This document shows positions 1-8,134 of a stretch of 63,510 bases of DNA, piece after piece. Origin of the DNA: Nocardioides sp. IC4_145 (GTDB taxonomy: Bacteria > Actinomycetota > Actinomycetes > Propionibacteriales > Nocardioidaceae); NCBI RefSeq assembly GCF_011250565.1, contig NZ_JAANMS010000022.1, positions 1 to 63,510 on the forward strand, written 5' to 3'. The position numbers were made by a program, and so were the translations under genes. Within the stretch, counting starts at the first letter, position 1. Each line of letters starts with the position of its first letter. Below the pieces are notes generated by a model. It was not told the DNA's origin. It ran no database searches and was given only the letters and a program-made list of their open reading frames with translations.

Positions 1-389
1 ACGACCAGCGGATGCCGCTGTTCGAGGCGTTCGCCGACGAGATTGGCTACACCGGCGATCTCAGTCACGCCCGGATGATCTACAACCGGGCCAAGCAGGT
101 GCGCGACTTCGTCGGTCACTCCCTTAGTGTCGTCGGCCCGGCCTATCGCGTCGGTGGACCGGCCACTGTTGGCATCACTCACCTGCAGGGCAAGAAGGGT
201 CCCCTCGTTCCCAAGGAACTGTTTCCAAGCACGTTCGACCGCTTAAAGGCCGATTGCGAGTGGTTGGCTGCGCATGCGACGCGCGCGGGATGGGAGGGCG
301 AGGTCGCCAGTTTCATCAACATGGCCGGCGAGCCGTGGGAGCCCGAACTCCCGCCAGCGCTTCCCGAGGGAGGGGAGCCGCTCCCGTAA
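1..389 (+). CDS. Hypothetical protein, 5'-truncated by window edge
   Basis: The reading frame is open from the first bases of the window (in-frame codons precede the first ATG at position 12), so this is probably the C-terminal part of a longer gene. It stops with TAA at 387-389. About 129 residues are visible, with an Arg/Lys-containing helical stretch near the start and a Pro/Glu-rich tail. I do not recognise a family. It lies on the element side of the integrase and ends 80 bp before the IS481-type insertion sequence, so it is probably element cargo. No function is proposed. Confidence 0.55.
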   Translation, partial: DQRMPLFEAFADEIGYTGDLSHARMIYNRAKQVRDFVGHSLSVVGPAYRVGGPATVGITHLQGKKGPLVPKELFPSTFDRLKADCEWLAAHATRAGWEGEVASFINMAGEPWEPELPPALPEGGEPLP

Positions 390-464
390 GAGACTGACCC
401 AGGGCCTGGGTCACTGGCGTGACTCGACCGCTCATCGCACGAGCAGACGTCCGAGCAATCTCGG

Positions 465-1463
465 CTAGGTGTGATGTCCGGGCAGGTTGGTCAGCCGGGT
501 GATCGGTGGCCGGCCTCCGATCGCGGAGTGGGCGCGGTGGTGATTGTAGAAGTGCAGCCATGCGGGCAGCACGGCGTTGCGCTGGTCGGTTGAGTCGTAG
601 AGCCGGGCGTAGGCCCAGCCGTCGGCCAGGGTGCGGTGGAAGCGCTCGATCTTGCCGTTCGTCTGGGGCCTGTAGGGCCGGGTTCGTTTGTGGATGATGC
701 CTAGCTCGCCACACGCGTCACGCCAGGCGAATGACCGGTAGCAGCTGCCGTTGTCGGACAGCACCCGCTCCACGGTGACGCCGCGCTCGGCAAACCACGC
801 CACCGCACGTCGAAGGACACCGACCGCGGTAGCGGCCCTCTCATCGGTGCAGATCTCGGCGTAGGCCAGGCGGGAGTGGTCGTCGATGACGGTGTGCACG
901 AACGCTGTGCCGATCAGTGGACGAGATTCCTTGCCGCGTTTGCCAGTGCGTTGCGCCGTAGCCACGGCGTTGGCTTTGCTCTGCTGACGGCTGAGGAACT
1001 TGTGTCCGCCGCCGTCGGGGATGTTGCTGAACTTGGTGACGTCGACGTGGATCAGCGAGCCCGGGTGGGGGTGCTCGTAGCGCCGCAGCGGTTCGCCGGT
1101 GACCCGGTCGATGTGGGAGAGGCGATTGATCCGACACCGCACCAACACCGCGTGCACGGTCGAGGCCTGCAGCCCGAGCTGGCCGGCGATCTGGACGGGT
1201 CCGAGTCGGTGCCGCCAGCGCAGTCGCACTATCTGACGCACGACCTCGGGCGGGGTCTTGGTCGGGCTGGTGCGCGGACGGGAACTGCGATCGACCATCC
1301 CGGCGCGCCCTTCACCGCGGTAGCGATCAGCCCACTTCTTCGCGGTGCGCGGAGCGACCATGAACATCTTGGCTGCTGCGGCGTAGGTCCACCCGCCGTC
1401 GACGATGAGTTGGGCGAGACGTAGACGGGCGCGCGGGGTCAGAGCAGCGTTAGCGTGGGACAT
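465..1463 (-). CDS. IS481 family transposase
   Basis: DDE transposase of about 332 residues. It has an N-terminal helix-turn-helix region (the stretch around YAAAAKMFMV), then an RNase H-like rve integrase core. The catalytic acidic residues are visible in HVDVTKF, in LSDNGSC and in the C-terminal PQTNGKIERFHRTL block that carries the Glu. I prefer the ATG at 1463 because the product then begins MSHANAALTPRARLRL, as is usual in this family. An in-frame start 42 bp upstream at 1505 would add 14 residues. The TAG stop at 465-467 lies in the left copy of the target duplication, so the target site supplies the stop. The frame is intact. Confidence 0.9.
   Translation of the reverse strand: MSHANAALTPRARLRLAQLIVDGGWTYAAAAKMFMVAPRTAKKWADRYRGEGRAGMVDRSSRPRTSPTKTPPEVVRQIVRLRWRHRLGPVQIAGQLGLQASTVHAVLVRCRINRLSHIDRVTGEPLRRYEHPHPGSLIHVDVTKFSNIPDGGGHKFLSRQQSKANAVATAQRTGKRGKESRPLIGTAFVHTVIDDHSRLAYAEICTDERAATAVGVLRRAVAWFAERGVTVERVLSDNGSCYRSFAWRDACGELGIIHKRTRPYRPQTNGKIERFHRTLADGWAYARLYDSTDQRNAVLPAWLHFYNHHRAHSAIGGRPPITRLTNLPGHHT
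470..499. repeat. Left terminal inverted repeat of the IS481-type element
   Basis: The end begins TGTGATGTCC and pairs with the complement of 1549-1578, with 25 of 30 positions identical. The outer 10 bases are perfect. Confidence 0.85.
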
Positions 1464-1548
1464 GAGGGCCTCTGGTCCGTGAAGCGGTGAACTAGACAGC
1501 TCCACTTCACAACCGGAGGCCTTCGTCTATCAGGCAGGCTCACCGATC

Positions 1549-1578
1549 CCGGGTTGAACAACCTCCCTGGACATCACA
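1549..1578. repeat. Right terminal inverted repeat of the IS481-type element
   Basis: Complement of the left end. Read inward it starts TGTGATGTCC and is followed outside by the GCTAGG target duplication. Confidence 0.85.
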
Positions 1579-1642
1579 GCTAGGCAGCGGGGCAGCGGGA
1601 TGGCGCTCCTCGGCTACTCAAATGACGGCGAGTACGAGGTAG

Positions 1643-2458
1643 TCACATTGTGCTGTTGCTGGCCCAGTTGCCCGCTCTGTAGTCCTCGAGTCGTGTGACT
1701 AGGTCCCTGCCTGCCTCCTTGGACACCTGTTCTGTTTCGAGGGTCGCGAGCCACGTGAGCAACCGGCGCCCAGCGATAAAAGCGACGTCGTCGGCACTGT
1801 ATCCGTCGGGCACGTCGTGCTGTGCCGCGCCCCAGACGACGACCACGGGCGTGACAGTCAACGGCTTCGCCTTGGAGCGGTGGCGTGCTCCGCGCTCGTT
1901 CGCCAGAAGAGTCCGGGTGATGCCTTCGGCGCGCATCGCTGCTCTCCGAGCGCTGGCCGCCATCTGAGCTACGTCGTTGCCGTGGCTGCGCCACTTGCTG
2001 TCGATGGCGACGAGACCACCGCATTTGGTGACGACGAGGTGGTCGATGTCGCTCCCTTGCAATTGGATGCTGTCGACCCAGCCCCAGACGTGTCCCTTTC
2101 GCTTAGCGCGTTGAAGTTCGCTGCGAGTGTTGTCCTCGCCCCACGCCCCGCGGAGCTGACTGACGGCCTCGCGTTCGTGAGCGAAGAACGCAGACTGGAT
2201 CAGCAACAGGAACGCCGCGACCATCCCAGCCTGGGTGGCGCCGACAGCCCACCACATGAAGGGCGTATGCGGCACGAACACGATGGTGACGGACGTGACA
2301 ACCGCGATCAGGCCGAGCATGACAAACGAGAGACCGGTCAACAGCCTCCAACGCTTCCTGCTCCAGTCGCGAAGGAGCTTGTTCAACTTGCGACGCGAGA
2401 ACGGCTTGAACCTGGTCACTCGACTTCCTCTCTGGCTACGAAGTCGAGTCAACCGCAC
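1643..2458 (-). CDS. Membrane-anchored NERD (nuclease-related) domain protein
   Basis: 271 residues. A basic N-terminus is followed by two hydrophobic segments (about residues 40-62 and 68-93), then a cytoplasmic NERD domain. The domain shows GAWGE (104-108), SDIDHLVV (136-143) and AIDSKW (151-156), which fits the PD-(D/E)xK-type arrangement of Glu, Asp and Asp-x-Lys that places NERD among nuclease-like folds. Activity is inferred from family, not shown. It is on the opposite strand to the potassium channel gene, with 275 bp between the two starts, and lies in the lower-GC integrase-linked block. The annotated start gives an Arg-rich leader. A GTG at residue 14 is an alternative. Confidence 0.75.
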   Translation of the reverse strand: MRLTRLRSQRGSRVTRFKPFSRRKLNKLLRDWSRKRWRLLTGLSFVMLGLIAVVTSVTIVFVPHTPFMWWAVGATQAGMVAAFLLLIQSAFFAHEREAVSQLRGAWGEDNTRSELQRAKRKGHVWGWVDSIQLQGSDIDHLVVTKCGGLVAIDSKWRSHGNDVAQMAASARRAAMRAEGITRTLLANERGARHRSKAKPLTVTPVVVVWGAAQHDVPDGYSADDVAFIAGRRLLTWLATLETEQVSKEAGRDLVTRLEDYRAGNWASNSTM

Positions 2459-2733
2459 GCCGGCTGGCGCCGCTGGTGGAATGCGGTTGCTCGGCGAAGG
2501 AGCCGTGGATCCATCGGTGGCCCGGCGCGCTCTGATGTGTTAGGTGCTCCAGTTCGCCGGAGATACGGAAGCTATCCGGTCGCCGACTCCGCACGGCGAC
2601 ACCTAGCAGTCATTTCTGCGGCGCGTCTTTGCCGGGTGCGAACCGGGGCTCCTTGTTCGCACCGGACGGCGACGAACTGCACTCGGCGGAGCCAGTGCGA
2701 CCCGCGACGGCCTCGCGCTGGCAGACTGCCGCC

Positions 2734-3363
2734 GTGACGGTCGAGCGGTGGGAACGGCGGGCCGAGGTCCCGCTAATCCTGTTGGCGCTCGCCTTTCTCG
2801 GGGCATACGCGTGGCCGGTGCTCGACCCGCGCTTGGACCCCGACCTACGTGCATTCCTAACCGCCGTCTCATGGGCGGTTTGGGTAGCGTTCGCCGTCGA
2901 CTTGGGTGTACGACTCCTGCTAGCCGAGCAGTGGCGCCGGTACGCCGTCCAGCACTGGTACGACGTTGCCCTCGTGGTGCTCCCGGCTCTTCGGCCCCTC
3001 CGGCTGTTGCGCTTGCTAGCTCTAGTTCGCATCCTCGACCGATCGGCAGCGTCCTCGCTAGCGGGTCGGGTGCTCGTGTACGTAGCGGCCGCTGCTGGCA
3101 TGGCCGTGGGGTTAGGGGCACTTGTTGTCCTCGACGCCGAGCAAGACCACCCAGGGGCCAACATCACCACGTTTGGTGACGCGTTGTGGTGGGCCTGCAC
3201 CACGGTCACGACGGTCGGGTATGGCGACCGTTTCCCTGTGACCATTGAAGGCCGTGTGGTGGCGGTCGTGCTGATGCTGGTCGGCATCGGCCTAGTCGGC
3301 GCAGTCACTGCCTCGGTCGCTACGTGGATCTTGGGACGGGTCCAGGCGGAGCGAGCGGGGTAG
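2734..3363 (+). CDS. Potassium channel family protein (voltage-gated-like)
   Basis: About 209 residues from a GTG start, giving a product beginning MTVERWERR. The start was chosen because it leaves a short tail before the first membrane helix. A TTG at 2629 would add 35 low-complexity residues. There are several hydrophobic segments, an S4-like Arg-repeat helix (RPLRLLRLLALVRIL), a pore loop with the K+ selectivity filter TVGYGD, and a final helix. This matches small Kv-like prokaryotic channels. No cytosolic RCK or cyclic-nucleotide domain is present. It lies between the NERD gene and the OLD-like ATPase. It could be ordinary ion homeostasis or an effector that depolarises the membrane; the sequence does not decide. 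Confidence 0.8.
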   Translation: MTVERWERRAEVPLILLALAFLGAYAWPVLDPRLDPDLRAFLTAVSWAVWVAFAVDLGVRLLLAEQWRRYAVQHWYDVALVVLPALRPLRLLRLLALVRILDRSAASSLAGRVLVYVAAAAGMAVGLGALVVLDAEQDHPGANITTFGDALWWACTTVTTVGYGDRFPVTIEGRVVAVVLMLVGIGLVGAVTASVATWILGRVQAERAG

Positions 3364-3388
3364 CGAGGCCTGTCCGCGAGATGGACCC

Positions 3389-3586
3389 TCAGCTCGCGCT
3401 GACAGGCGGCGAGAAGACGCGGGTACCGTCAGGACAACCGAGAACATCAGCTCTCCGTGCTCCTCGGCTGGAAACGTCAAGCGGGTCGAGACCAGTGCCG
3501 GTGAATGCCGTGGCGACGCAGAACGAACCTTCGGGCACGCACTCCAGGGATCCTTCCAGCACCCGCAGTCGCCGATGCAACTCCAA
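3389..3586 (-). CDS. Possible small hypothetical protein or gene remnant
   Basis: This 394-bp gap (3364-3757) between the channel and the ATPase contains one frame that reads like protein on the minus strand: 65 residues from a TTG, with mixed hydrophobic and acidic content (for example VLEGSLECVPEG) and no simple-repeat bias. The frame stays open upstream to about 3700 but has no ATG or GTG there. No family is recognised and there is no clear ribosome binding site. It may be a decayed gene. Low confidence. Confidence 0.22.
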   Translation of the reverse strand: MELHRRLRVLEGSLECVPEGSFCVATAFTGTGLDPLDVSSRGARRADVLGCPDGTRVFSPPVSAS

Positions 3587-3757
3587 TGTGACACGGATCT
3601 GGACGCCGGAGACCGTTTGCGGCAGGTGCCTCTCCCCGCGGTCGCAGGTGCCGGCCCGGGCCGAGTGACCTAAGGAGTTGCGAGTTGTTCCGATACGACT
3701 TCACGTGTCGGAGGCGCGTGGCAAAGTCAGACCTCTCATTCCCACGATAGGACGACC

Positions 3758-6166
3758 ATGAAACTGCACTCGGTCTACGCCAGGTTCTACCGGTCTCTGA
3801 ACTACGACTTCATCCGGGCTTCGGCCGAGAAGTACCAGGCGGATCCGTGGGACGGCACCCCCGACGGGGAGTACCCCTTCGTGCGCATCAAGCTTCGTCC
3901 CGGTATCACCACCGTTGTGGGAGCCAATGAGTCCGGAAAGTCCCAAGTGCTCAGCGCCATCGAGGCGGCGCTGACCGGGAAGGGGTACGAGCGAAGCGAC
4001 TTTTGTCGGTACTCGAAGTTCTTTGGCATCCACAACGACATCGTGCTTCCCGAGTTCGGGGCCGTCTTCTCGGACATCACCGCAGATGACATCAAGACCA
4101 TCGAGAAGAACTCGGCGCACAAGGATCTTGACGATGTCGAGAGGGTTGCGATCTTCCGGATGAACCAGACTCCGAAAGTAAGGGTGTACGTGCGTCAGGG
4201 CGAAAGGTGGACAGGCCCTGCGAACGTCGAGAAGCCTGCCGCGGCGCTCGCGGATCTCGGGGTTCCGGTGCCGTTCCGCATCGACGCGGACGTTCCGCTC
4301 CCAGACAGCGTCCCCTTGGACTACTTGGTCTCCGGCAACAAGTCCGCTCCGTTGGGGCGCGACTTCTTGCGCGAGCTTTGGGACGGTCTGCAAAAGAACA
4401 ATGCTTGGTTCGAGTCCGACGCTGCAGTATCGACGAATGCGGCGTCGATCGCTTCCATGATCCGGCCTGCGCGGCAGGCGTCCGAGGACGAGCTTGAGAT
4501 GTACAAGCTCGCGGCCGACCTCATCTTCAAGGTGGCTGGCATCAAAAAGGAGCTCATCAAAGAGCTCCAAGAGCACGTCAAGAAGAAGAACGGCTACGCA
4601 AACAGTATGGTCGACACCATCAATGCAGAGCTTGCCAAAGCCCTCGACTTCCCCCACTGGTGGTCCCAGGACTCCCAGTTCGAGCTATTCGTTTCGCTAT
4701 ACGAGTTCGACCTCATCTTCATGATCCGTGACCGAACCGGGCGCACCTACGGCTTCGACGAGCGCAGCGCTGGTTTGAAGTACTTCCTCTCATACTTCGT
4801 GCAGTACCTTGCGCACGAACCGCGAGAGGATGGGCGACCCGAGATCCTCCTGATGGATGAGCCTGACCAGTTCCTGTCCTCGTCCGGTCAGCAAGACCTC
4901 TTGCGCATCTTCGACGATTTTGCCGACCCCGGCCGAGAGGGCCGCAAGGCAGTTCAGGTCGTGTACGTGACCCACTCTCCGTTCCTCATTGACAAGAACG
5001 AAGCCGATCGCATCCGCGTTCTGGAAAAGGGCGAGCATGACGAAGGTACCCGCGTCGTGACTAGCGCCGCGTCCAACCACTATGAGCCGCTGCGGTCGGC
5101 ATTCGGTAGTTTCGTCGCGGAAACGACGTTCATCGGGAACTGCAACCTGATTGTGGAAGGGCCCTCCGATCAGGTCCTCATCGCGGGAGCTTCGCGATGG
5201 TTGAAGACGCTCGGGGTTTCTGCCCGTGACCGCCTTGACCTGAACCACATCACCCTCGTTCCCGCGGGAGGGACCCGCCACATTCCGTACCTCGTGTACT
5301 TGGCCCGGGGACGTGACATCGACAAGCCGCCGGTTGTCGCCCTCCTGGACAACGACAAAGCCGGGACTGAAGCGAAGGCAGACTTGGCCGCGGGCGGCGC
5401 GTACGGTGACAAACTCCTCGACTCTGACCTCGTACTTCAACTCGGTCAGGGCTCGCTGGACGGGCTCGCGACCGACAACCCGCACGGGCTCGTTGGCATC
5501 GAGGACATCATCCCGTTCAACGTTGCAGTCCTCGCGGCATCCCTGTACTGCAAAGAGTTCGTCCCGAGCATCGATCCGCTCACGATGGGACTGACGCCTG
5601 AGACCGTGTTTACGCCTGCCGCAACTGGGGGCGAAAAGCCGGTCAACAACGGTGGAACGCTGAAGTTCCTCGAGAAGGCGATCGCCACAAAGGCGGGCGC
5701 GGAGTCGTTCCATCTCGACAAGGTTGCATTCGCCCGCGCGACGGTGGACGCGCTGACCGGAGTCGTGCCTGGGTCGGTCTCAACGGACGAAAGAAAGGTA
5801 GCTGAAGCCAACTTTCGGCTCCTGCTGGCGGAGATCGCGAAGTGCCAGCGTGCCGCGGAACGCGCTGAGTCGGTGGAGAAAATCTCGAGCCGCATCAATC
5901 GCGCCAAGCGGGATTTCACCCGCACTCACCCAACCCAGGCGCGCCGCGAAGATGTTGTCGCCCTCATCGAAGAAGTAGGCAGCCAGCTCGACTTCAGCCC
6001 GGAAGCTGAAGACGTCCGCGCTGAGATGCGCACCTGGTTCGCTGCGTTCGAGCTCGATTCTGAGCCCAGGACGCTCGTTGGCGACTTCGAGGGTCTGGTC
6101 AGGGCGCTCGACGGGCTGGCGTACAAAGCCGTCCGAAAGGCAGCCCACCATCCGCCAGCTGGATAG
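3758..6166 (+). CDS. AAA ATPase with C-terminal TOPRIM domain (OLD-like nuclease)
   Basis: 802 residues. The N-terminal ABC-type ATPase has Walker A GANESGKS (55-62), a signature-like ERSAGLKYFLS block, Walker B ILLMDEPD (about 363-370) and a switch His in VTHSPF. The region between the Walker motifs contains a Lys/Glu-rich helical arm. The C-terminal half carries a TOPRIM domain, with the Glu in IVEGPSDQ (E467) and the D-x-D in LLDNDKAG (531-533), as in OLD-family ATP-dependent nucleases. Known relatives act on phage or invading DNA, alone or with partners such as the GajB helicase. No UvrD-like helicase gene is adjacent, so this is not a standard Gabija pair. Codons often end in A or T, unlike the chromosome to the right, consistent with transfer. 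Confidence 0.8.
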   Translation: MKLHSVYARFYRSLNYDFIRASAEKYQADPWDGTPDGEYPFVRIKLRPGITTVVGANESGKSQVLSAIEAALTGKGYERSDFCRYSKFFGIHNDIVLPEFGAVFSDITADDIKTIEKNSAHKDLDDVERVAIFRMNQTPKVRVYVRQGERWTGPANVEKPAAALADLGVPVPFRIDADVPLPDSVPLDYLVSGNKSAPLGRDFLRELWDGLQKNNAWFESDAAVSTNAASIASMIRPARQASEDELEMYKLAADLIFKVAGIKKELIKELQEHVKKKNGYANSMVDTINAELAKALDFPHWWSQDSQFELFVSLYEFDLIFMIRDRTGRTYGFDERSAGLKYFLSYFVQYLAHEPREDGRPEILLMDEPDQFLSSSGQQDLLRIFDDFADPGREGRKAVQVVYVTHSPFLIDKNEADRIRVLEKGEHDEGTRVVTSAASNHYEPLRSAFGSFVAETTFIGNCNLIVEGPSDQVLIAGASRWLKTLGVSARDRLDLNHITLVPAGGTRHIPYLVYLARGRDIDKPPVVALLDNDKAGTEAKADLAAGGAYGDKLLDSDLVLQLGQGSLDGLATDNPHGLVGIEDIIPFNVAVLAASLYCKEFVPSIDPLTMGLTPETVFTPAATGGEKPVNNGGTLKFLEKAIATKAGAESFHLDKVAFARATVDALTGVVPGSVSTDERKVAEANFRLLLAEIAKCQRAAERAESVEKISSRINRAKRDFTRTHPTQARREDVVALIEEVGSQLDFSPEAEDVRAEMRTWFAAFELDSEPRTLVGDFEGLVRALDGLAYKAVRKAAHHPPAG

Positions 6167-6442
6167 GTGACTAGGTTCGGGCGCCAGGGCCGTGTCGTTT
6201 GACGCCCCCTCGAGGGGCAGAGCTCGGCATTGGTGTTCGATTGCGCGTCCCTGCGATCGCGTCAAATCTGGGCGGGATGCCCGCCGAGCCAGAACCGTCG
6301 TAGCAGGTAGCGAGTTCCAGGGGCCTGACGACAGTGCCCGTGCAAACGCGTTGCCGGAACGATCGGCCGCGTGGCGGCCCGTGTCTCTGGCAGCGCTTCA
6401 CCGTGCCGCGTCCCTTGCTCCGCCGGCCGCTCGGGTGGATCC

Positions 6443-6739
6443 CTACGTCTGCTGTTCCAGCCCCAGGGTCCAGGCGATGACCGTTGTGGCGCGCCAGCGG
6501 AGATGCTTCCCGACCCGGAAGCCCTGAGGCCCGTAGCCCGTCGTTCGCCAGGCATAGACGGTCTGCTTGGGCACTCCGAGGTAGTTCGCCACGTCTTCGA
6601 TGTTCCACAGCTCCTGGTGCTCCATCGGCTTGGTCGGACGGTGAGTCGGCAGCGGAGGCGGCGTCGGGACTGGCGGGCGGCTGTCCCGCGGCTGGTCCCA
6701 GAGGGTCGGCTGGTCCTGGGCCTTCTTGTTGTGTCGCAT
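6443..6739 (-). CDS. Helix-turn-helix excisionase-family protein (AlpA/Xis-like)
   Basis: 98 residues. A Pro-rich, probably disordered N-terminus of about 40 residues is followed by a MerR-like winged helix-turn-helix of the excisionase family: WNIEDVANYLGVPKQTVYAW, then GPQGFRVGKHLRWR. Such proteins serve as recombination directionality factors or regulators of integrative elements. A GGGAG sequence lies about 10 bases before the ATG. The gene is divergent from the integrase with about 200 bp between them, a typical xis/int arrangement, so a role in excision or in control of int is likely. Confidence 0.8.
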   Translation of the reverse strand: MRHNKKAQDQPTLWDQPRDSRPPVPTPPPLPTHRPTKPMEHQELWNIEDVANYLGVPKQTVYAWRTTGYGPQGFRVGKHLRWRATTVIAWTLGLEQQT

Positions 6740-6945
6740 AGCGTCGGATCTCCCGAGGTCGATGGTGGTTGCGGCTCGTTAGTCACCAAAGGGCGGCGAC
6801 CACCCGCGGGCGATCACCTCGAGCAGTTCGGGTCCCGTCCTCCTCAGCGACCGCAAGGGACCACGACCGATGGAATGGCACTAGTCGTCGACCTCGACCG
6901 TTGTCGGACGGCGCGGTTACCGTGATCAGGTCAGAGAGGTAGGCC
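6740..6945. promoter_or_regulatory. Divergent regulatory region between xis-like and int genes
   Basis: About 200 bp between divergently transcribed excisionase-like and integrase genes. It must hold both promoters. An AGAGAGGTAG Shine-Dalgarno-like stretch at 6933-6942 precedes a short leader frame. No convincing operator palindrome was seen by eye. Confidence 0.4.
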
Positions 6946-6984
6946 ATGGCGTTCAAGCAGCCACCGGGGGCCGTCCATGCCTGA
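6946..6984 (+). CDS. 12-codon leader peptide overlapping the integrase start
   Basis: ATG at 6946 and TGA at 6982-6984 encode MAFKQPPGAVHA. A purine-rich AGAGAGGTAG lies just upstream, while the integrase ATG at 6977 has no purine-rich site of its own. The stop overlaps the integrase start region by 8 bases in another frame. This is consistent with translational coupling, in which ribosomes ending the leader re-initiate on int. The peptide itself need not be functional. Confidence 0.4.
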   Translation: MAFKQPPGAVHA

Positions 6985-8092
6985 GGGGATCAGCCGTCGC
7001 GGCGACTCTTGGCGGGCTCGCTACCGCAACCCCGAGACCGGTCGGCAACACGAGCGGTCATTCGACAAGCAGGTCGACGCGGTGCGGTGGCGCCGGCAGC
7101 AGCTCGACGCGCTGGACCGGGGCCGCTGGGTCGATCCGGAGGCGGGCAAGGTGTCGTTCCTGGCCTACTTCGAGGCTTGGGGTCGGGACCAGCTGTGGAC
7201 CGATGGCACGCGGAAGGCGATGTCGTTGGCCGCCCGGTCCACGACCTTCGCTGAGGTCGACCTGCGACTGATCCGTCCTAGCCACGTTGAGGCGTGGGTG
7301 AAGTCGATGACGGTGGCGACAGCAACCAGACCGCGCCCGCTCGCGCCGGGCACGATCAAGACCCGGTTCGTCAACGTCCGGTCCGTGTTTCGCGCGGCTG
7401 TTCGTGACGGCATGATCGCCCTCGACCCGACCGCGCAGGTCCGCCTTCCCCGGCTGCGCAAGCGGGAAGCGGCAATGACGATTCCCTCCCCCGAGGTCGT
7501 GCGGGCGGTTCTCGAGGCCTCGGAGCCGCGGTTCCGCGCCTTCGTCGGGCTGTGTGCCTTCGCGGGCCTGCGGCTGGGAGAGGCTGCCGCGCTTCAGGTC
7601 AGCGACGTCGACTTCCTGCGCCGGCAGGTGCACGTGCGCCGGCAGGTTCAGCGTCTCGACGGCGCTGTCGAGATCCGGTTGCCGAAGTACAGCTCCGAGC
7701 GCACCGTCCATGTCCCGGATGCGCTGCTGGAGATGCTCTCCGAGCACGTTGCGCTGGGGCTGCCCTACGACTGGCTGTTCGCTGAGGTCGAGGACGTCCC
7801 GCCGCACCAGAACACCGTCGGTCACCGGTGGCGCACCACCCTGAAGAGGGCGGGGGTCACTGGTGTCCGGCTGCACGACCTACGGCACTTCTACGCCTCC
7901 GGGTTGATCGCCGCGGGCTGCGACGTGGTCGCCGTCCAGCGTGCCTTGGGCCACGCGAAGTCGACCACGACGCTGACCACCTACGCCCACCTGTGGCCCT
8001 CCGCGGAGGACCGGGTGCGGGACGCCGCGGCGCACCTGTTCACCGAAGTCGCCGGCTCTGGTGAGGGCACTGTGAGGGCAAACCGGCCTTAA
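6977..8092 (+). CDS. int: Site-specific tyrosine integrase
   Basis: 371 residues with the full phage-integrase layout: an N-terminal arm-binding region, an SAM-like core-binding domain (about 60-150) and a catalytic domain. The catalytic residues are R199 (GLRLGE), K237 (LPKYSS), H300 and R303 (HDLRH), H326 (LGHAKS) and the nucleophile Y336 (TTYAHLW). All are intact, so the enzyme is probably active. It is the last gene of the lower-GC block and ends 42 bp before the 3' end of convergent ychF, which suggests one element boundary lies near 8,093-8,135. I could not identify attL; the second end lies outside the window. Confidence 0.92.
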   Translation: MPEGISRRGDSWRARYRNPETGRQHERSFDKQVDAVRWRRQQLDALDRGRWVDPEAGKVSFLAYFEAWGRDQLWTDGTRKAMSLAARSTTFAEVDLRLIRPSHVEAWVKSMTVATATRPRPLAPGTIKTRFVNVRSVFRAAVRDGMIALDPTAQVRLPRLRKREAAMTIPSPEVVRAVLEASEPRFRAFVGLCAFAGLRLGEAAALQVSDVDFLRRQVHVRRQVQRLDGAVEIRLPKYSSERTVHVPDALLEMLSEHVALGLPYDWLFAEVEDVPPHQNTVGHRWRTTLKRAGVTGVRLHDLRHFYASGLIAAGCDVVAVQRALGHAKSTTTLTTYAHLWPSAEDRVRDAAAHLFTEVAGSGEGTVRANRP

Positions 8093-8134
8093 GAGGCCTC
8101 GACACCCCGTCTGACCTGCGCAAACAGCGCCCGC

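Larger units (their letters stand above)
464..1584. mobile_element. IS481-family insertion sequence with 6-bp target duplication
   Basis: The element proper spans 470-1578 (1,109 bp). Both ends begin TGTGATGTCC when read inward, and 25 of the first 30 bases of the inverted repeats match. The sequence GCTAGG is directly repeated at 464-469 and 1579-1584. This is a 6-bp duplication of form NCTAGN, the target preference described for IS481. Intact repeats, duplication and transposase suggest a recent and possibly still mobile insertion. It sits between genes and does not visibly break one. Confidence 0.9.

Noticed and set aside
1817..2737. Plus-strand frame of about 300 codons
   Set aside because: Antisense to the NERD gene, whose motifs are convincing; the plus-strand product has no recognisable pattern.
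3701..5713. Long minus-strand frames across the OLD-like gene
   Set aside because: Antisense shadows of a gene with intact ATPase and TOPRIM motifs.
3758..6166. Gabija system
   Set aside because: No GajB-type helicase gene is adjacent on either side; only a generic OLD-like call is justified.
6167..6442. Gene in the gap after the OLD-like ATPase
   Set aside because: Only overlapping low-complexity frames on both strands, no ribosome site and no motif; I see nothing definite here.
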